A stretch of DNA of 64,000 nt from Nostoc sp. 'Peltigera membranacea cyanobiont' N6 (GCF_002949735.1 NZ_CP026681.1:2666001-2730000); one strand, 5' to 3'. Counted from the stretch's first letter, positions 42,901 through 51,653 are shown. Made by a program: numbers and translations. The notes: generated by a model from the sequence alone, not told the origin.

Positions 42901-44726
42901 ATAATGAAGCAAATCAATTTTTGGGCAGAAAGTGGAACCCAGACGAAAAACACCCCATAGAAATCAGAGCTAGCCACCACCCACCGGGACATGAGCGCCA
43001 CGTTTCCAGGCTAATGTTTGTCCAGGATAGTGACGGCGAATATAAGGAATTCGCCATGCTTGAAACCAGAACTGCACAGCTTCCCATTGGTACGAAAGCG
43101 CTCTCTTGTATGGTTGGGGTAGAACCTGCCACAGCATCAGCAACTATTGGACTGCCAGGAAACGAGCCGGTTGAAATTACTATCCGTGAACTCAAGAACT
43201 TCTCTTATGCAGGACTTGTTTTTAACGCCGAATCGGTCAACTTAGAATTTGGCACTATGCCGGTGGCTGACAAAACAGTAAAAATCAAACTTGATGGGAA
43301 AACTCTGGGTGAGTTAGACAGTGATTCTGCCCAACAGTTGAAACAAATTGATTACCTGAAAAATGGTAATCCCCTAAAATTAAAGCTCACGTCAATCTCT
43401 GAGACAGGAGATCAAGCTTTTGTCCTGGGTGAGTCTCCCAATGGAAATCTCCTCAAAATTAATAAAATTAACTTCTATGATTTTTCTGGTCAGTCATTCA
43501 ATGATCAAGATTACCAAAAACTGACTATCGAAACCTCAGCTTCTAAAACCAGAGATGCCGTATTTTTAAATGGTGAACCCTTGGGAGTATTGCACTTTAA
43601 AAAAGACAAAGACGCGCTCAGACAGCTTGGACTGCTCAAAACCGGAAAACTTACACTCGCACCTGCAATCGTTGAAAGTAATTTTTCTGTTATTTGCGCT
43701 CAAATTGACCCTAATACCGTTGAATATCCCCAGAAGTGGACGAAGGAATTTCAGGTTTTTGGGACTCAATCGGTTAATTCTGAACAACAAGAGATGATTG
43801 AGAGTAGTGCGAAAATTCTCCATCATATTAAAGAGCGTCCTACTTTCTTATTTTCTACCCAATCAAACAAAAAACTTGGAGTCATGGGCTTGGCTGTTGA
43901 CAACCAGAAAGCTGAGACTGTGACAAAATGGTTAACTGCTCAAAAAGTTGAATGGCAGCAAGTACCAATAGAAAATGTTATCAGGGAAACTAAAAAAGGT
44001 CTAGCTGTATTTAACTTGGTTGATAGCTCCATCCCTGCCAAAACTTTAGAGAGCATGGCCAAGAAATTTGGGGCTGTGATTGAATCTACTCTTGAGTATC
44101 AACAAAGGGTTAATTCCCTCGCCATACGACCGCAGTTTTTGAAACCACCAGAACAAACAGCACAATCCCCACCTAACCAATCAACTCTATTACTCTCCAC
44201 TACTCCTTCTACACCAGACATTAGTAATGGTGTGAAAACCGAACCTCTAAGTGTAGAGAAGCTCCCGACAGTTACTATTGATGACTTGAGAAATTGGTAC
44301 AATGCCGCAGATAAGTTAGGGAAGCCGGAGAATTACAAAAAACGCATTGTAGAAGTGGCCAATCAGTTTAAAGCTGGTGAGCAATTGTCAGCCGAAGCGT
44401 TGACAGTAATGAATCAAGATACATTTGATCTTGTTGCCATCAGTCGGCTCACTAAAATTGCTCAAAGGATTGGCATGGTCTGGGGTAAATCTGATGAAAA
44501 TGGTACTAAAGTCCAAGGGAAAATTTATGACTTGGCTTTCAATACCCAGCAGAGGGATTTAACTATTTCGCAGAAAGATGGAGAGGTAATTTTAAACTTG
44601 CAATCTGGGAGGGTACAGACTAATAAACTAACTCCAAAGATATTGCAAACTTTTGAGGATGCTAATACTCAAATTGATAAAATATTAACTAAATCTCAAA
44701 CACAGCAAGTAGACTTACAAAGATGA
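39936..44726 (+). CDS. putative two-barrel RNA polymerase (RdRP/YonO-like)
   Basis: A 1596-residue protein, best explained as a single-chain member of the double-psi beta-barrel RNA polymerase superfamily. Visible in order: GENGGILSNDLAYKLVGD (about 132-149), like the DGxGxIS..lA motif of eukaryotic-type RdRPs; FGKGTLRP (K196) and PVSSFKG (K228), like the two-lysine first barrel; KVLNFRSPFLN (R434/P436), like the RxPxL segment before the active site; ARDYDGDCIGVA with the metal-binding DYDGD at 506-510; SDSISVGIINNQ, like LGxIxNxH; and IAVDLFKSAKK, like the later AVD-K segment. The C-terminal 800 residues are unassigned, with beta-rich repeats. I infer nucleotide polymerisation on DNA or RNA; template and role are unknown. 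No strong ribosome site precedes the ATG. Confidence 0.65.
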   Translation: MTLELKHFDPRLNQWIYIDDSTTDSQSILTEKLSNTLLEFYFPDKEFSFGHSDEYSTAEELKNHPDGQILLLSSKNRLLYGDKECLETIQKICPDSKDRGAYGSIFLGACKNAIHEKLNILVVDDSTDNRGENGGILSNDLAYKLVGDCYGQISTQLYDKLTLRESQTDKSYRVIQHRFGWVDGVGEDTTEYRFGKGTLRPYRLDRIKYANSKNEPKIDIILPVSSFKGTDKDRPKGPTKPQIQPGLYQQNIWLAEKAQSQQGQMSISQLLASFPQGIKDFAEELEVQAQRLASIEDDPRIVAAYYCERYEKRKESLSQSKLKTSDIINQETNVKNLGTNDDLDADQELDDESAKDDLFMYKLIKADLLGHQQLLETEKVKQELSRFVQSEWRDIAIGKTLTFDRAMIIPSKELKNGEICAPWLEQGEKVLNFRSPFLNSNGLCVSTNKHIKDRVAPDGEPLEGIIVVNDEDHKRIQQRITDLEARGVDVDFIDPAETESERQARDYDGDCIGVARASLYPNLTAEAERRNLPQNAYSPTVKLKKQSFYDPTDGTQPPFEKIAIHMSDSISVGIINNQVTALEALESEIEVLKTYGTFEQKSNYLDKVSNHYETLFEQERQKDPKLIREEYKRYMQGVVEIAHCQRTPEIIQQAMDINRQMYRSMIEEGCYQNQIAVDLFKSAKKPEMDKIRENNRYLYRDVNYIKDKKSRSVYLNTGITPKGYSPVELLISQTNKYFQESQLESRPIVQFKDLFKGVEFTPQQKFAAIAAKYEFDLKFNAAVRASRRRETESGPSAIVQTDSGTQLEITNLTRYGHPLIWKAQTLNIRLDEIKFTNSERPHKLLAVAQIDGEIGSDGKPAYRNLGTVSQQSVTDHNLKAGMTIQGAKLLELKPELTRSQTKLLFDKAQEAALAFYASIPESEKLASAAAAWNICASRQDELEVARKENTNPQAIAKKVSNFAFAAFPNEIISRLEKLQFSEPKLVTLNNEANQFLGRKWNPDEKHPIEIRASHHPPGHERHVSRLMFVQDSDGEYKEFAMLETRTAQLPIGTKALSCMVGVEPATASATIGLPGNEPVEITIRELKNFSYAGLVFNAESVNLEFGTMPVADKTVKIKLDGKTLGELDSDSAQQLKQIDYLKNGNPLKLKLTSISETGDQAFVLGESPNGNLLKINKINFYDFSGQSFNDQDYQKLTIETSASKTRDAVFLNGEPLGVLHFKKDKDALRQLGLLKTGKLTLAPAIVESNFSVICAQIDPNTVEYPQKWTKEFQVFGTQSVNSEQQEMIESSAKILHHIKERPTFLFSTQSNKKLGVMGLAVDNQKAETVTKWLTAQKVEWQQVPIENVIRETKKGLAVFNLVDSSIPAKTLESMAKKFGAVIESTLEYQQRVNSLAIRPQFLKPPEQTAQSPPNQSTLLLSTTPSTPDISNGVKTEPLSVEKLPTVTIDDLRNWYNAADKLGKPENYKKRIVEVANQFKAGEQLSAEALTVMNQDTFDLVAISRLTKIAQRIGMVWGKSDENGTKVQGKIYDLAFNTQQRDLTISQKDGEVILNLQSGRVQTNKLTPKILQTFEDANTQIDKILTKSQTQQVDLQR

Positions 44727-44776
44727 ATTTATCCTAGAATAGCCTTTTTAAGCAATAGAGAAGGAGAACAACACTA

Positions 44777-44940
44777 TGGAGACGGCTAATTTAGAGCAAG
44801 CACAGGTTTTTTATAATTAAGGTCTGGCACATCTAGAGTCAGGTAATTTAGATGCAGTTATCGAGTGCTTTAGATAGGCATTACTACTTAATCCTAATTT
44901 TGCTGAAATTCATAATACCTCTCTTGCACTAATCAAATGA
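44777..44940 (+). pseudogene. broken TPR-protein fragment
   Basis: The sequence starts METANLEQAQVF after a good ribosome site (AGAAGGAG), then shifts frame in a T-run and continues in the next phase as GLAHLESGNLDAVIECFR-stop-ALLLNPNFAEIHN, a TPR unit. A TAA precedes GLAHLES and a TAG (44875-44877) stands where glutamine is usual before ALLLNPN. It is a short decayed TPR gene start. Confidence 0.65.
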
Positions 44941-44993
44941 TTGTAGCTACAACCAAATAAATTATTATTTTGTTGTATGGTGCAAGCTCCTCC

Positions 44994-45027
44994 TAAAACT
45001 GTTTTTAATCCACAGGGTACAGAACAC
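44994..45027 (+). repeat. 34-bp direct repeat, left copy
   Basis: TAAAACTGTTTTTAATCCAC continuing AGGGTACAGAACAC, identical in sequence and orientation to 50537-50570. The two copies bound the transporter block. Confidence 0.93.
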
Positions 45028-45200
45028 AATGTTTATATTTATTTGAATACACTTCAAAAATAAATAATTTTGGATATGAAACATTAATCTAGTAGTTTCA
45101 ATATTTTACTTTAATATCGATGTCGTCATATTGATATTTCCCGACTTTTTAACAAACCAACACTAAAACCCAATCACCGAAACAGCCCGACAATTAACAT

Positions 45201-45506
45201 CTAAAAAGAAATTACTTTACGATCTCGCAAAAATTTACCGTTTATATTGCGTGGAGCATCAGTAGCGAGCCAAATAGCAGTGTCGGCTCCTTCTGCTGGC
45301 GTGCGCGGTGCTGATGACCCACCCATATCTGTTTTAACCCAGCCCGGACAAATGGAATTGACAACAATTTCTTTAGAGTATAAAGCTTGTGCCAGCATAA
45401 TTGTTGCACCATTTAATGCCAGCTTTGATAAGCAGTAACTTGGGACATCGTAAGACAAGCCTTCTAATGCTCCATATCCGCTTGAAATGTCTTGCGTGGA
45501 TTCCAT
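45201..45506 (-). pseudogene. C-terminal fragment of a short-chain dehydrogenase
   Basis: About 100 residues with the SDR catalytic YxxxK (SYCLSKLALNG) and the usual NSICPGWVKTDMGG and AEGADTAIWLAT segments, ending FLRDRKVISF. The N-terminal Rossmann half with TGxxxGIG is missing, so it is a remnant. It is unlike the intact SDR at 57243. It lies downstream of the transporter genes on the same strand. Confidence 0.8.
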
Positions 45507-45570
45507 CTGATGTTCTACCTTGTGTTAAGAATGCTTGCAGAAATGTTGAATCAGGGAATAGTACGTTTTA

Positions 45571-46509
45571 TTAGTGTGGCTGGTGATTTTCTCCAAAGTA
45601 GGGAGTACCTAAAGCTTTAGGAGGTGTAGATTTTCCTGCTAATCCCACTAATGCCAATAAAGCGATCGCATAAGGTAGCATGACTAAAAATTGGTAAGGG
45701 ATATTTGCGCCTAATGCCTGAATTCGCAGTTGTAAAGCTTCTGTAGCCCCAAATAGCAAACAAGCTAAAGCACTACCTATAGGATGCCATCTGCCAAAAA
45801 TTAATGCTGCGATCGCAATAAATCCTTTACCAGCACTCATCCCTTCGGCAAAAAATCTTACTTGTACGAGAGTTAAATAAGCACCTCCTAAACTCGCAAG
45901 ACAGCCACTAATCACCACAGCGATATAACGAACAAATGCTACAGAAATACCTGCTGTGTCAGCAGCTTTCGGAGATTCTCCCACTGCCCGCAATGTCAAT
46001 CCAAAGCTAGTTTTAAATAAAATGTATGTAGTTAAAATGACTAAGATAAATAATAAGTATACTAAAAAATCTGACTGAAATAGTAGCGGCCCGATTAGAG
46101 GAATATTGGCTAAACCAGGAATAGTAATTGCCCCAATTCCAGGTAACTGCTGCGTACTACTGCCACTAAACACTAACCGGGCTAAAAACGATGTTAATCC
46201 AGCTGCAACGAGATTAATTGCTAGCCCAGATACCAATTGATCGACACGCAAAGTTACACACAAAACAGCATGGAGTAGTCCGACTAATCCACCTGCAATT
46301 AAGGAAGCGAGGATACCAAGCCAGGGATTACCTATGTAGAAAGTGGCAGCAGCAGCAGTAAAAGCACCTGTAAGCAACATTCCTTCTAAGGCGATATTTA
46401 AGACGCCCGCTCGTTCCGAGTACAATCCTCCAAGGGCTGCAAATGCTAGGGGGACGGCTAGGCGTAAGGTAGCGATTAAGTAATCGGAGAAGAAGTTGAA
46501 ATTATTCAT
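45571..46509 (-). CDS. ABC transporter permease, BMP/nucleoside type (second subunit)
   Basis: A 312-residue polytopic protein with about eight membrane segments and the motif SERAGVLNIALEGMLLTGAF near residues 26-45, a signature of the permeases that work with BMP-family binding proteins (YufQ/NupQ-like). GESPKAADTAGISV is the cytoplasmic coupling region. Such systems import nucleosides. It is the last gene of the four-gene transporter set. Confidence 0.88.
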   Translation of the reverse strand: MNNFNFFSDYLIATLRLAVPLAFAALGGLYSERAGVLNIALEGMLLTGAFTAAAATFYIGNPWLGILASLIAGGLVGLLHAVLCVTLRVDQLVSGLAINLVAAGLTSFLARLVFSGSSTQQLPGIGAITIPGLANIPLIGPLLFQSDFLVYLLFILVILTTYILFKTSFGLTLRAVGESPKAADTAGISVAFVRYIAVVISGCLASLGGAYLTLVQVRFFAEGMSAGKGFIAIAALIFGRWHPIGSALACLLFGATEALQLRIQALGANIPYQFLVMLPYAIALLALVGLAGKSTPPKALGTPYFGENHQPH

Positions 46510-46574
46510 GGAGTTATTTTTAAACGCAGAGGGAAGGGCAAAGTATCGCAGAGTTTTCTTTGTGTTCCTCTGCG

Positions 46575-47633
46575 TTAAACCTCCGCGTCCCTCTGCCTTT
46601 TTACTCTTATTTCTCTTTCGACTGCGAGACTGATAGCAATAAATAACACCATAAACCCCTGAATCGCGTAAACTACTGTTACCGGCACACCTGCACTACG
46701 CTGCATCACATTTGCACCACTGCGAAGCGCTGCAAAAAACAAAGAAGTTAAGACTACACCGACAACACTACCACGACTTAAAAAAGCGATCGCAATGGCA
46801 TCAAATCCGTAACCTGGTGAAACTTGTTCAAATAGCCGATATTTCAACCCCATCACCTCACAACTCCCAGCCAACCCAGCTAAACCACCTGAAAAAGCCA
46901 TCACCAGCATAATGGTACGTTCAACAGATATATGGGCATAACGGGCAGCAATCGGGTTAAATCCCACTGCTGTAATTTGATAACCTAGAGGCGATTGCAC
47001 TAACAATACCCATAAAATACCTGCGGCAATTAAACCGAATAAAATTCCAGCATGGGCAAGGCTTTGCGGTAAGATAATCGGCAAACGCGATGTTTTAGCA
47101 ATTAATGGCGAATAAGGACTAGGCGCACCTGTGGCCATTAATGGGTTTTGTACGAGGTAGCTAACTAAATTCACCGCGATATAGTTGAGCAATAATGTAG
47201 TAATTACCTCATTCACTCCGCGCATGGCTTTGAGATAACCAGGAATCCAACCCCAAACTGCACCAAAGAAAAATCCTGCCAAAAGTGCTAAGGGGATATG
47301 AATCACCGCAGGTAATCCTTGCACATATAAGCCGATTAAAGTACTTCCCAATGCACCCAGATAAATTTGTCCTTCTGCACCGATATTAAATTGCCCAGCC
47401 CGCAATGCTACTAACACGCCCAAACTAGCGAACAATAGCGGTGTCATTTTGGTGAGGGTGTTACCAAATCCAAAGTAGGTAGAGATAGATTCTTGAAATA
47501 AAATGCTGTATGCGGTGATGGGATTTGCCCCAGCAATTAGCATGAGGATAGCGCCGACGATAAGGGCGGAGGTGATTGCAATTAGGGGTGATAGGATTGG
47601 TAAGAGGAATTTCATCCGATTAGTTGGGATCAT
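46575..47633 (-). CDS. ABC transporter permease, BMP/nucleoside type (first subunit)
   Basis: A 352-residue polytopic protein with many hydrophobic segments; ALRAGQFNIGAEGQIYLGAL (about 76-95) and AVGFNPIAARYAHI are the conserved cytoplasmic segments of YufP/NupP-like permeases. It overlaps the ATPase gene upstream by four bases and is followed by the second permease after a 65-base gap. Confidence 0.9.
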   Translation of the reverse strand: MIPTNRMKFLLPILSPLIAITSALIVGAILMLIAGANPITAYSILFQESISTYFGFGNTLTKMTPLLFASLGVLVALRAGQFNIGAEGQIYLGALGSTLIGLYVQGLPAVIHIPLALLAGFFFGAVWGWIPGYLKAMRGVNEVITTLLLNYIAVNLVSYLVQNPLMATGAPSPYSPLIAKTSRLPIILPQSLAHAGILFGLIAAGILWVLLVQSPLGYQITAVGFNPIAARYAHISVERTIMLVMAFSGGLAGLAGSCEVMGLKYRLFEQVSPGYGFDAIAIAFLSRGSVVGVVLTSLFFAALRSGANVMQRSAGVPVTVVYAIQGFMVLFIAISLAVEREIRVKRQRDAEV

Positions 47634-49105
47634 TGATTAACCCCACCAGCCATCAAAAAACCAATTTCTTCAACCTTCGCCGTGGCTGCATCCAAAATAG
47701 CCAAAAACTCACCTCTGTAGATTACGGCAATGCGATCGCTCATTGCCATCACTTCTTCTAACTCAGTAGAAATATACAAAATTGCCGCACCGCAATCGCG
47801 TTCTGTTAAGATTCGAGACTGGACGGCTACTGTCGCCCCGACATCTAACCCCCTTGTGGGTTGCATAGCGATAATTAAAGCTGGTGTTTGCGCCAGTTCT
47901 CGCGCTAACACCACTTTTTGTTGATTTCCTCCCGAAAGCTGACTTACCAAGATATCTTTCCCATTCGCCCGAATGTCAAACTCTTGCATTGCAGCTTGGG
48001 CACGATTAGCGATCGCTTCTGGTTGTAACAAAAAACGGCGACAAAATGGCAGATATTTAAAAGCTTTTAAAATCAAATTTTGGGCGATGCTAAATTGCAA
48101 CACCAATCCCATTGTCTGCCTATCTTCTGGAATGTAGCCGACTGAGGAATGCTTGGGCGTAAACTCAATTTTACCCTGCTTAATAGTCCGCACAAGAGCA
48201 ATGGCATCAGCTAATTCTCGCTGCCCATTCCCATCGACACCAGCAATTCCTAAAATTTCTCCCGCCCGCAGTTCAAAAGATACATTATTTACAGCCGGAA
48301 TATTTCTTTCATCAGCAACTTGTAAATTTTGCACCGATAGGATGATTTCTCCTGGTAATGTATGACTTTTATTTAACTGTAAACTTACCTCCCGTCCTAC
48401 CATTAATGTTGCTAACTGCTGAGGTGTAGCTGCTGAAGTTGATATTGTTGCTACTACCTTTCCCTGGCGCAAAACTGTTACTGAATCACAGAGATTCATT
48501 ACCTCTTCTAATTTATGACTGATAAAAATGATTGTGTTACCTGCGGCTGCCAATTGTCGCAAGATAGCAATTAATGATTCTACTTCTGGCGGTGTCAAAA
48601 CTGCTGTAGGTTCATCAAGAATCAACAACTTTACTCGACGGTAGAGAACTTTGAGAATTTCTACCCGTTGTTGTGCCCCAACAGATAAATTTTCAACTTT
48701 GGCAGTGGGGTCAATTTCTAATCCATAAGCTTGGGATAATGCGGCAATTTCTTGCTGTTTATCTTGTAAATTTAGCCGCCAAGTTTTCTCCATCCCTAAG
48801 ATGATATTTTCTGTAACAGTCAATTTCGGTACAAGCATGAAGTGTTGGTAAATCATGCCAATCCCTAATTTAATTGCCTTATTTGGTGAAGTAATTTTTA
48901 TTGATTGTTCTTGAAGATAAATCTCCCCAGCATCAGGTTGATAGAGTCCACTAATAATATTCATTAAAGTACTCTTACCTGCACCATTTTCGCCTAGTAT
49001 TGCATGAATGGTTCCAGATGCAACAGAGAGATTGATATTATCGTTAGCAATAAAAGACCCAAAGCGTTTGGTAATATTCTTTAAGCGTAAATAGTTCATA
49101 TTCAC
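47630..49105 (-). CDS. ABC transporter ATPase, two fused nucleotide-binding domains
   Basis: A 491-residue protein. Domain 1: Walker A LGENGAGKST (about 37-46), signature NLSVGAQQRVEILK, Walker B LLILDEPTAVLTP. Domain 2: degenerate Walker A GVDGNGQREL, signature QLSGGNQQKVVLA, and LIIAMQPTRGLDVGA in place of a standard Walker B. This double-domain layout with a degenerate second site is typical of sugar and nucleoside (BMP-type) importers (YufO/NupO-like). Confidence 0.93.
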   Translation of the reverse strand: MNMNYLRLKNITKRFGSFIANDNINLSVASGTIHAILGENGAGKSTLMNIISGLYQPDAGEIYLQEQSIKITSPNKAIKLGIGMIYQHFMLVPKLTVTENIILGMEKTWRLNLQDKQQEIAALSQAYGLEIDPTAKVENLSVGAQQRVEILKVLYRRVKLLILDEPTAVLTPPEVESLIAILRQLAAAGNTIIFISHKLEEVMNLCDSVTVLRQGKVVATISTSAATPQQLATLMVGREVSLQLNKSHTLPGEIILSVQNLQVADERNIPAVNNVSFELRAGEILGIAGVDGNGQRELADAIALVRTIKQGKIEFTPKHSSVGYIPEDRQTMGLVLQFSIAQNLILKAFKYLPFCRRFLLQPEAIANRAQAAMQEFDIRANGKDILVSQLSGGNQQKVVLARELAQTPALIIAMQPTRGLDVGATVAVQSRILTERDCGAAILYISTELEEVMAMSDRIAVIYRGEFLAILDAATAKVEEIGFLMAGGVNQ

Positions 49106-49119
49106 TAAAATGATAGCTC

Positions 49120-49166
49120 GTAGTGAGGACTTTAGTCCTCAAAATCTGGACTAAAGTCCTTACTAC
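49120..49166. repeat. hairpin GTAGTGAGGACTTTAGTCC
   Basis: Two 19-base arms (49120-49138 and 49148-49166) pair with one mismatch around a nine-base loop. The hairpin lies between the binding-protein and ATPase genes. It may be a dispersed small repeat, or reduce expression of the downstream genes relative to the binding protein. Confidence 0.8.
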
Positions 49167-49279
49167 AAAAGTTTTTTAATCTAGTCTACTAAACCTATTA
49201 CAGTACAGCGTAATAAACCGCCCATTCCAAATCGCCAAAAACTCTGCCCTGTAAGCTTTTTGGCTTCCGCCCTGCGGTA

Positions 49280-50338
49280 CTATGTTGTTGCTTTTTTTAC
49301 GCAGCGCGTATCTTTACCAGCCTCTTTACAGTCTTCAAAAACGATTTTTTTATTAACAATATCTTGCTTTGCATTCAATACCTTTTGCTTTACTACTTCT
49401 GGTATAATTCCTCCGAATTTTCCTAAAAATAAGATATCTGTTCTTTCTAACCCAATTGTATATATTTGTCCTTTGATTTGTTTTTGTTTAGCTAATTCTG
49501 CTATGTAAGCGATGGCTAAATCTAAGCGTTTTACAGCGCTGGTTAAAACAGCTTTTGGTGCAACATCTAATTGATCCTTGGTGTTGCCAAAAGCATATAC
49601 TCCTTTTTCACCTGCTGTTTGTAAGACTGCGGCTGAGGCATTATCTAACCATTGATAGATGACATCAGCACCAGAAGAAATTAATGCTAGCGTCGCTTCC
49701 TTGGCTTTGGCAACATCATTCCAATCACCTGTAAAAGTAGAGGTAATTTGGATATTTGGTTTAACAGACTTTGCTCCTAATTCAAATCCCCGGAGTTCTC
49801 CCTCGGTAGCGGGGAACTTCTCTCCAGCAATATAAGATAATTTATTAGATTTAGTGACAGAAGCGCCGATAATACCACACAAATAACTAGCTTGTAGGTG
49901 ATCTATTCGTAAAGAAGCAATATTCTCAGCCTTAAGATTACCATTCACACCCACAAAAAATGTATTGGGGAACTGTGAGGCGACTTGTTCAATTGCAGCA
50001 TCAAATTGTCCGCCATGTGCGAAGATGAGATTGTAGCCTTTACGAGCAAAATCTGTTAATACTTCTGTTTGATCTGCTTGTGCTACTTTTTCTACATAGG
50101 CGGTTTCTGTACCTAGCTTTTGTTTTGCTAGATTAATTCCTTCATAACCAGATTGATTCCAGCCTTTGTCAGTAATCATTCCAGGGAGAGCGATCGCTAT
50201 TTTAAACCCTTCAGTACCACCCGTTGTTGTCGCTGTTGGTGTCGTCGGCTTATTACTGCAAGCTTCCACCACTAAGCTAGTAGCAAATGCTGCTGAACCA
50301 AACAAGATAAATTCACGCCGACTAAAGCTTGTTGTCAT
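49280..50338 (-). CDS. BMP-family substrate-binding lipoprotein
   Basis: A 352-residue protein with a twin-arginine-like signal (SFSRREFILFG) and a lipobox VVEAC (cysteine near residue 27), followed by a periplasmic-binding domain (FKIAIALPGMITDKGWNQSG, YNLIFAHGGQFDAA, FGNTKDQLDVAP) of the BMP/Med family. It should deliver nucleosides or related solutes to the permeases encoded downstream. First gene of the transporter set; a 10-bp inverted repeat lies just upstream. Confidence 0.9.
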   Translation of the reverse strand: MTTSFSRREFILFGSAAFATSLVVEACSNKPTTPTATTTGGTEGFKIAIALPGMITDKGWNQSGYEGINLAKQKLGTETAYVEKVAQADQTEVLTDFARKGYNLIFAHGGQFDAAIEQVASQFPNTFFVGVNGNLKAENIASLRIDHLQASYLCGIIGASVTKSNKLSYIAGEKFPATEGELRGFELGAKSVKPNIQITSTFTGDWNDVAKAKEATLALISSGADVIYQWLDNASAAVLQTAGEKGVYAFGNTKDQLDVAPKAVLTSAVKRLDLAIAYIAELAKQKQIKGQIYTIGLERTDILFLGKFGGIIPEVVKQKVLNAKQDIVNKKIVFEDCKEAGKDTRCVKKATT

Positions 50339-50357
50339 ACCTCGCCTTCAGATAGAT

Positions 50358-50406
50358 AGTTATTTCAAAACTCTAAAGTCGTAGGTTGACATACTCTGAA
50401 ATAACT
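50358..50406 (-). promoter_or_regulatory. inverted repeat AGTTATTTCA...TGAAATAACT upstream of the BMP gene
   Basis: Perfect 10-base arms separated by 29 bases lie 20-70 bases before the start codon of the binding-protein gene. It could be an operator or an mRNA stem-loop. The inner sequence does not match the purine riboswitch consensus as I know it. Confidence 0.4.
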
Positions 50407-50536
50407 TAAAATAAACAATACTTTAGCACGTGATCTCTACACATAATGAGAAAAGAAATTATATATTATTGACTAAGTTATCTAAGGCTGACTTAGCTAC
50501 TGATTCTGTCCGTGGAGATGTAATTTTTTGGTAGCG

Positions 50537-50570
50537 TAAAACTGTTTTTAATCCACAGGGTACAGAACAC
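50537..50570 (+). repeat. 34-bp direct repeat, right copy
   Basis: Identical to 44994-45027 in the same orientation; flanks differ immediately outside on both sides. Confidence 0.93.
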
Positions 50571-50609
50571 TGTTAAGAAAAACATACTGCCTCAAGATTA
50601 TTCCAGTCT

Positions 50610-51203
50610 TTATCTAGAATTACGTTTAATCAGCTTTTTTCTCTTCAGTGCTAACTGCTGAAGCCGCTCAATTTCAGTTAGTACATCTTCGGGCTTGGTT
50701 TCCATTTCTAAATCGGCAAGTTCACTGTCTTCATCATTATCAATGCCCATTTTGTCTTGAATCGCATCAAGCATTTGTAATACTCGTGTGACTTCATGCT
50801 CTGTCAGTAGTGCAATTTGTAAATTTAAGTTTGTTCGATACTCACTTTCTTCACTCAGACGGTTTTGACTAATTAACACAAATGTTGACAGAAAAATTGC
50901 TTCCAGAGATACTACCATTGTCAATAGTCCGTAGGGGAATGGATCGAACGGATGCACGCCGATTCTTCCTGTGTTCAAAACAATCCAAGCTCCAAACCAG
51001 ACTATATGTACGTAAACAAAAACTATATGTCCTGAAAAAGAGGTAATCATATCCGCAATTCGGTCTTGTAGATTTCGTTTATTAGCAGCCTGAAGTCGAA
51101 GGCGAATCAGAGTCCGAATGTTACGCTGTATGATTTTAGACAGTGCTGGATTATTGTCTTCATAATATTCAAATTCCTCCTCATTCATGCCACCAAGCTT
51201 CAT
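50610..51203 (-). CDS. DUF1003 membrane protein
   Basis: A 197-residue protein with two central membrane segments (GHIVFVYVHIVWFGAWIVLN and PYGLLTMVVSLEAIFLSTFV) joined by the characteristic FDPFP turn and followed by LISQNRLSEES, which defines the DUF1003 family. The C-terminus is a helical acidic then basic tail. Function of the family is not established. It stands alone, just outside the transporter block. Confidence 0.88.
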   Translation of the reverse strand: MKLGGMNEEEFEYYEDNNPALSKIIQRNIRTLIRLRLQAANKRNLQDRIADMITSFSGHIVFVYVHIVWFGAWIVLNTGRIGVHPFDPFPYGLLTMVVSLEAIFLSTFVLISQNRLSEESEYRTNLNLQIALLTEHEVTRVLQMLDAIQDKMGIDNDEDSELADLEMETKPEDVLTEIERLQQLALKRKKLIKRNSR

Positions 51204-51363
51204 AATTTCGATGTCCTGTAATTAATAGTGCCTTCCAAAAATTAGATTAACTGGACTACTTTGCTTGCTTAAACTCAAAGTCTTGAAGTCGGATTGGATT
51301 ATAAACTCAAATCTTGAACTTACTGTGCTAAACCTATTGCATTCTTGTGCCAATACATTCCCG

Positions 51364-51651
51364 TTACAAATCAAAATCAAGGCTGAATGTTTCTCCATCA
51401 GAATCTTCTTCCTCCTCTGCAAATGGAGTTGCAGTCCTTGAAGAGAGTTTGTTATCTTCAGTATTAATTGGCGTGAAAGCTACTTGTTGTGTGGGAAATG
51501 CACCCTTCCTGAAAGCAAAATAACAATCAATAATAAAGTAAAGCGTCTCTAGGTAACTTTTGTCTAGTTGCTGTGATTCGGCAAATATCCGCTCTCGGTA
51601 GCTATCTTTGATCCGAACTTTTTCTGGGGTTAAGTCAAGTTTGTCTGCCAT
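51364..51651 (-). CDS. small partner of ParM, probable ParR-type adaptor
   Basis: A 95-residue protein starting two bases after the ParM-like stop. The first half is basic and helical (EKVRIKDSYRERIFAESQQL), compatible with a small DNA-binding fold, and the second half is an acidic tail (EEEEDSDGETFSLDFDL). This is the position and size of a ParR/StbB adaptor linking the filament to the centromere. The assignment rests on position and size. Confidence 0.6.
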   Translation of the reverse strand: MADKLDLTPEKVRIKDSYRERIFAESQQLDKSYLETLYFIIDCYFAFRKGAFPTQQVAFTPINTEDNKLSSRTATPFAEEEEDSDGETFSLDFDL

Positions 51652-51653
51652 TG

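Noticed and set aside
50339..50460. Purine riboswitch before the nucleoside-transporter gene
   Set aside because: A 10-bp stem is present, but the conserved loop sequences of the purine aptamer are not.
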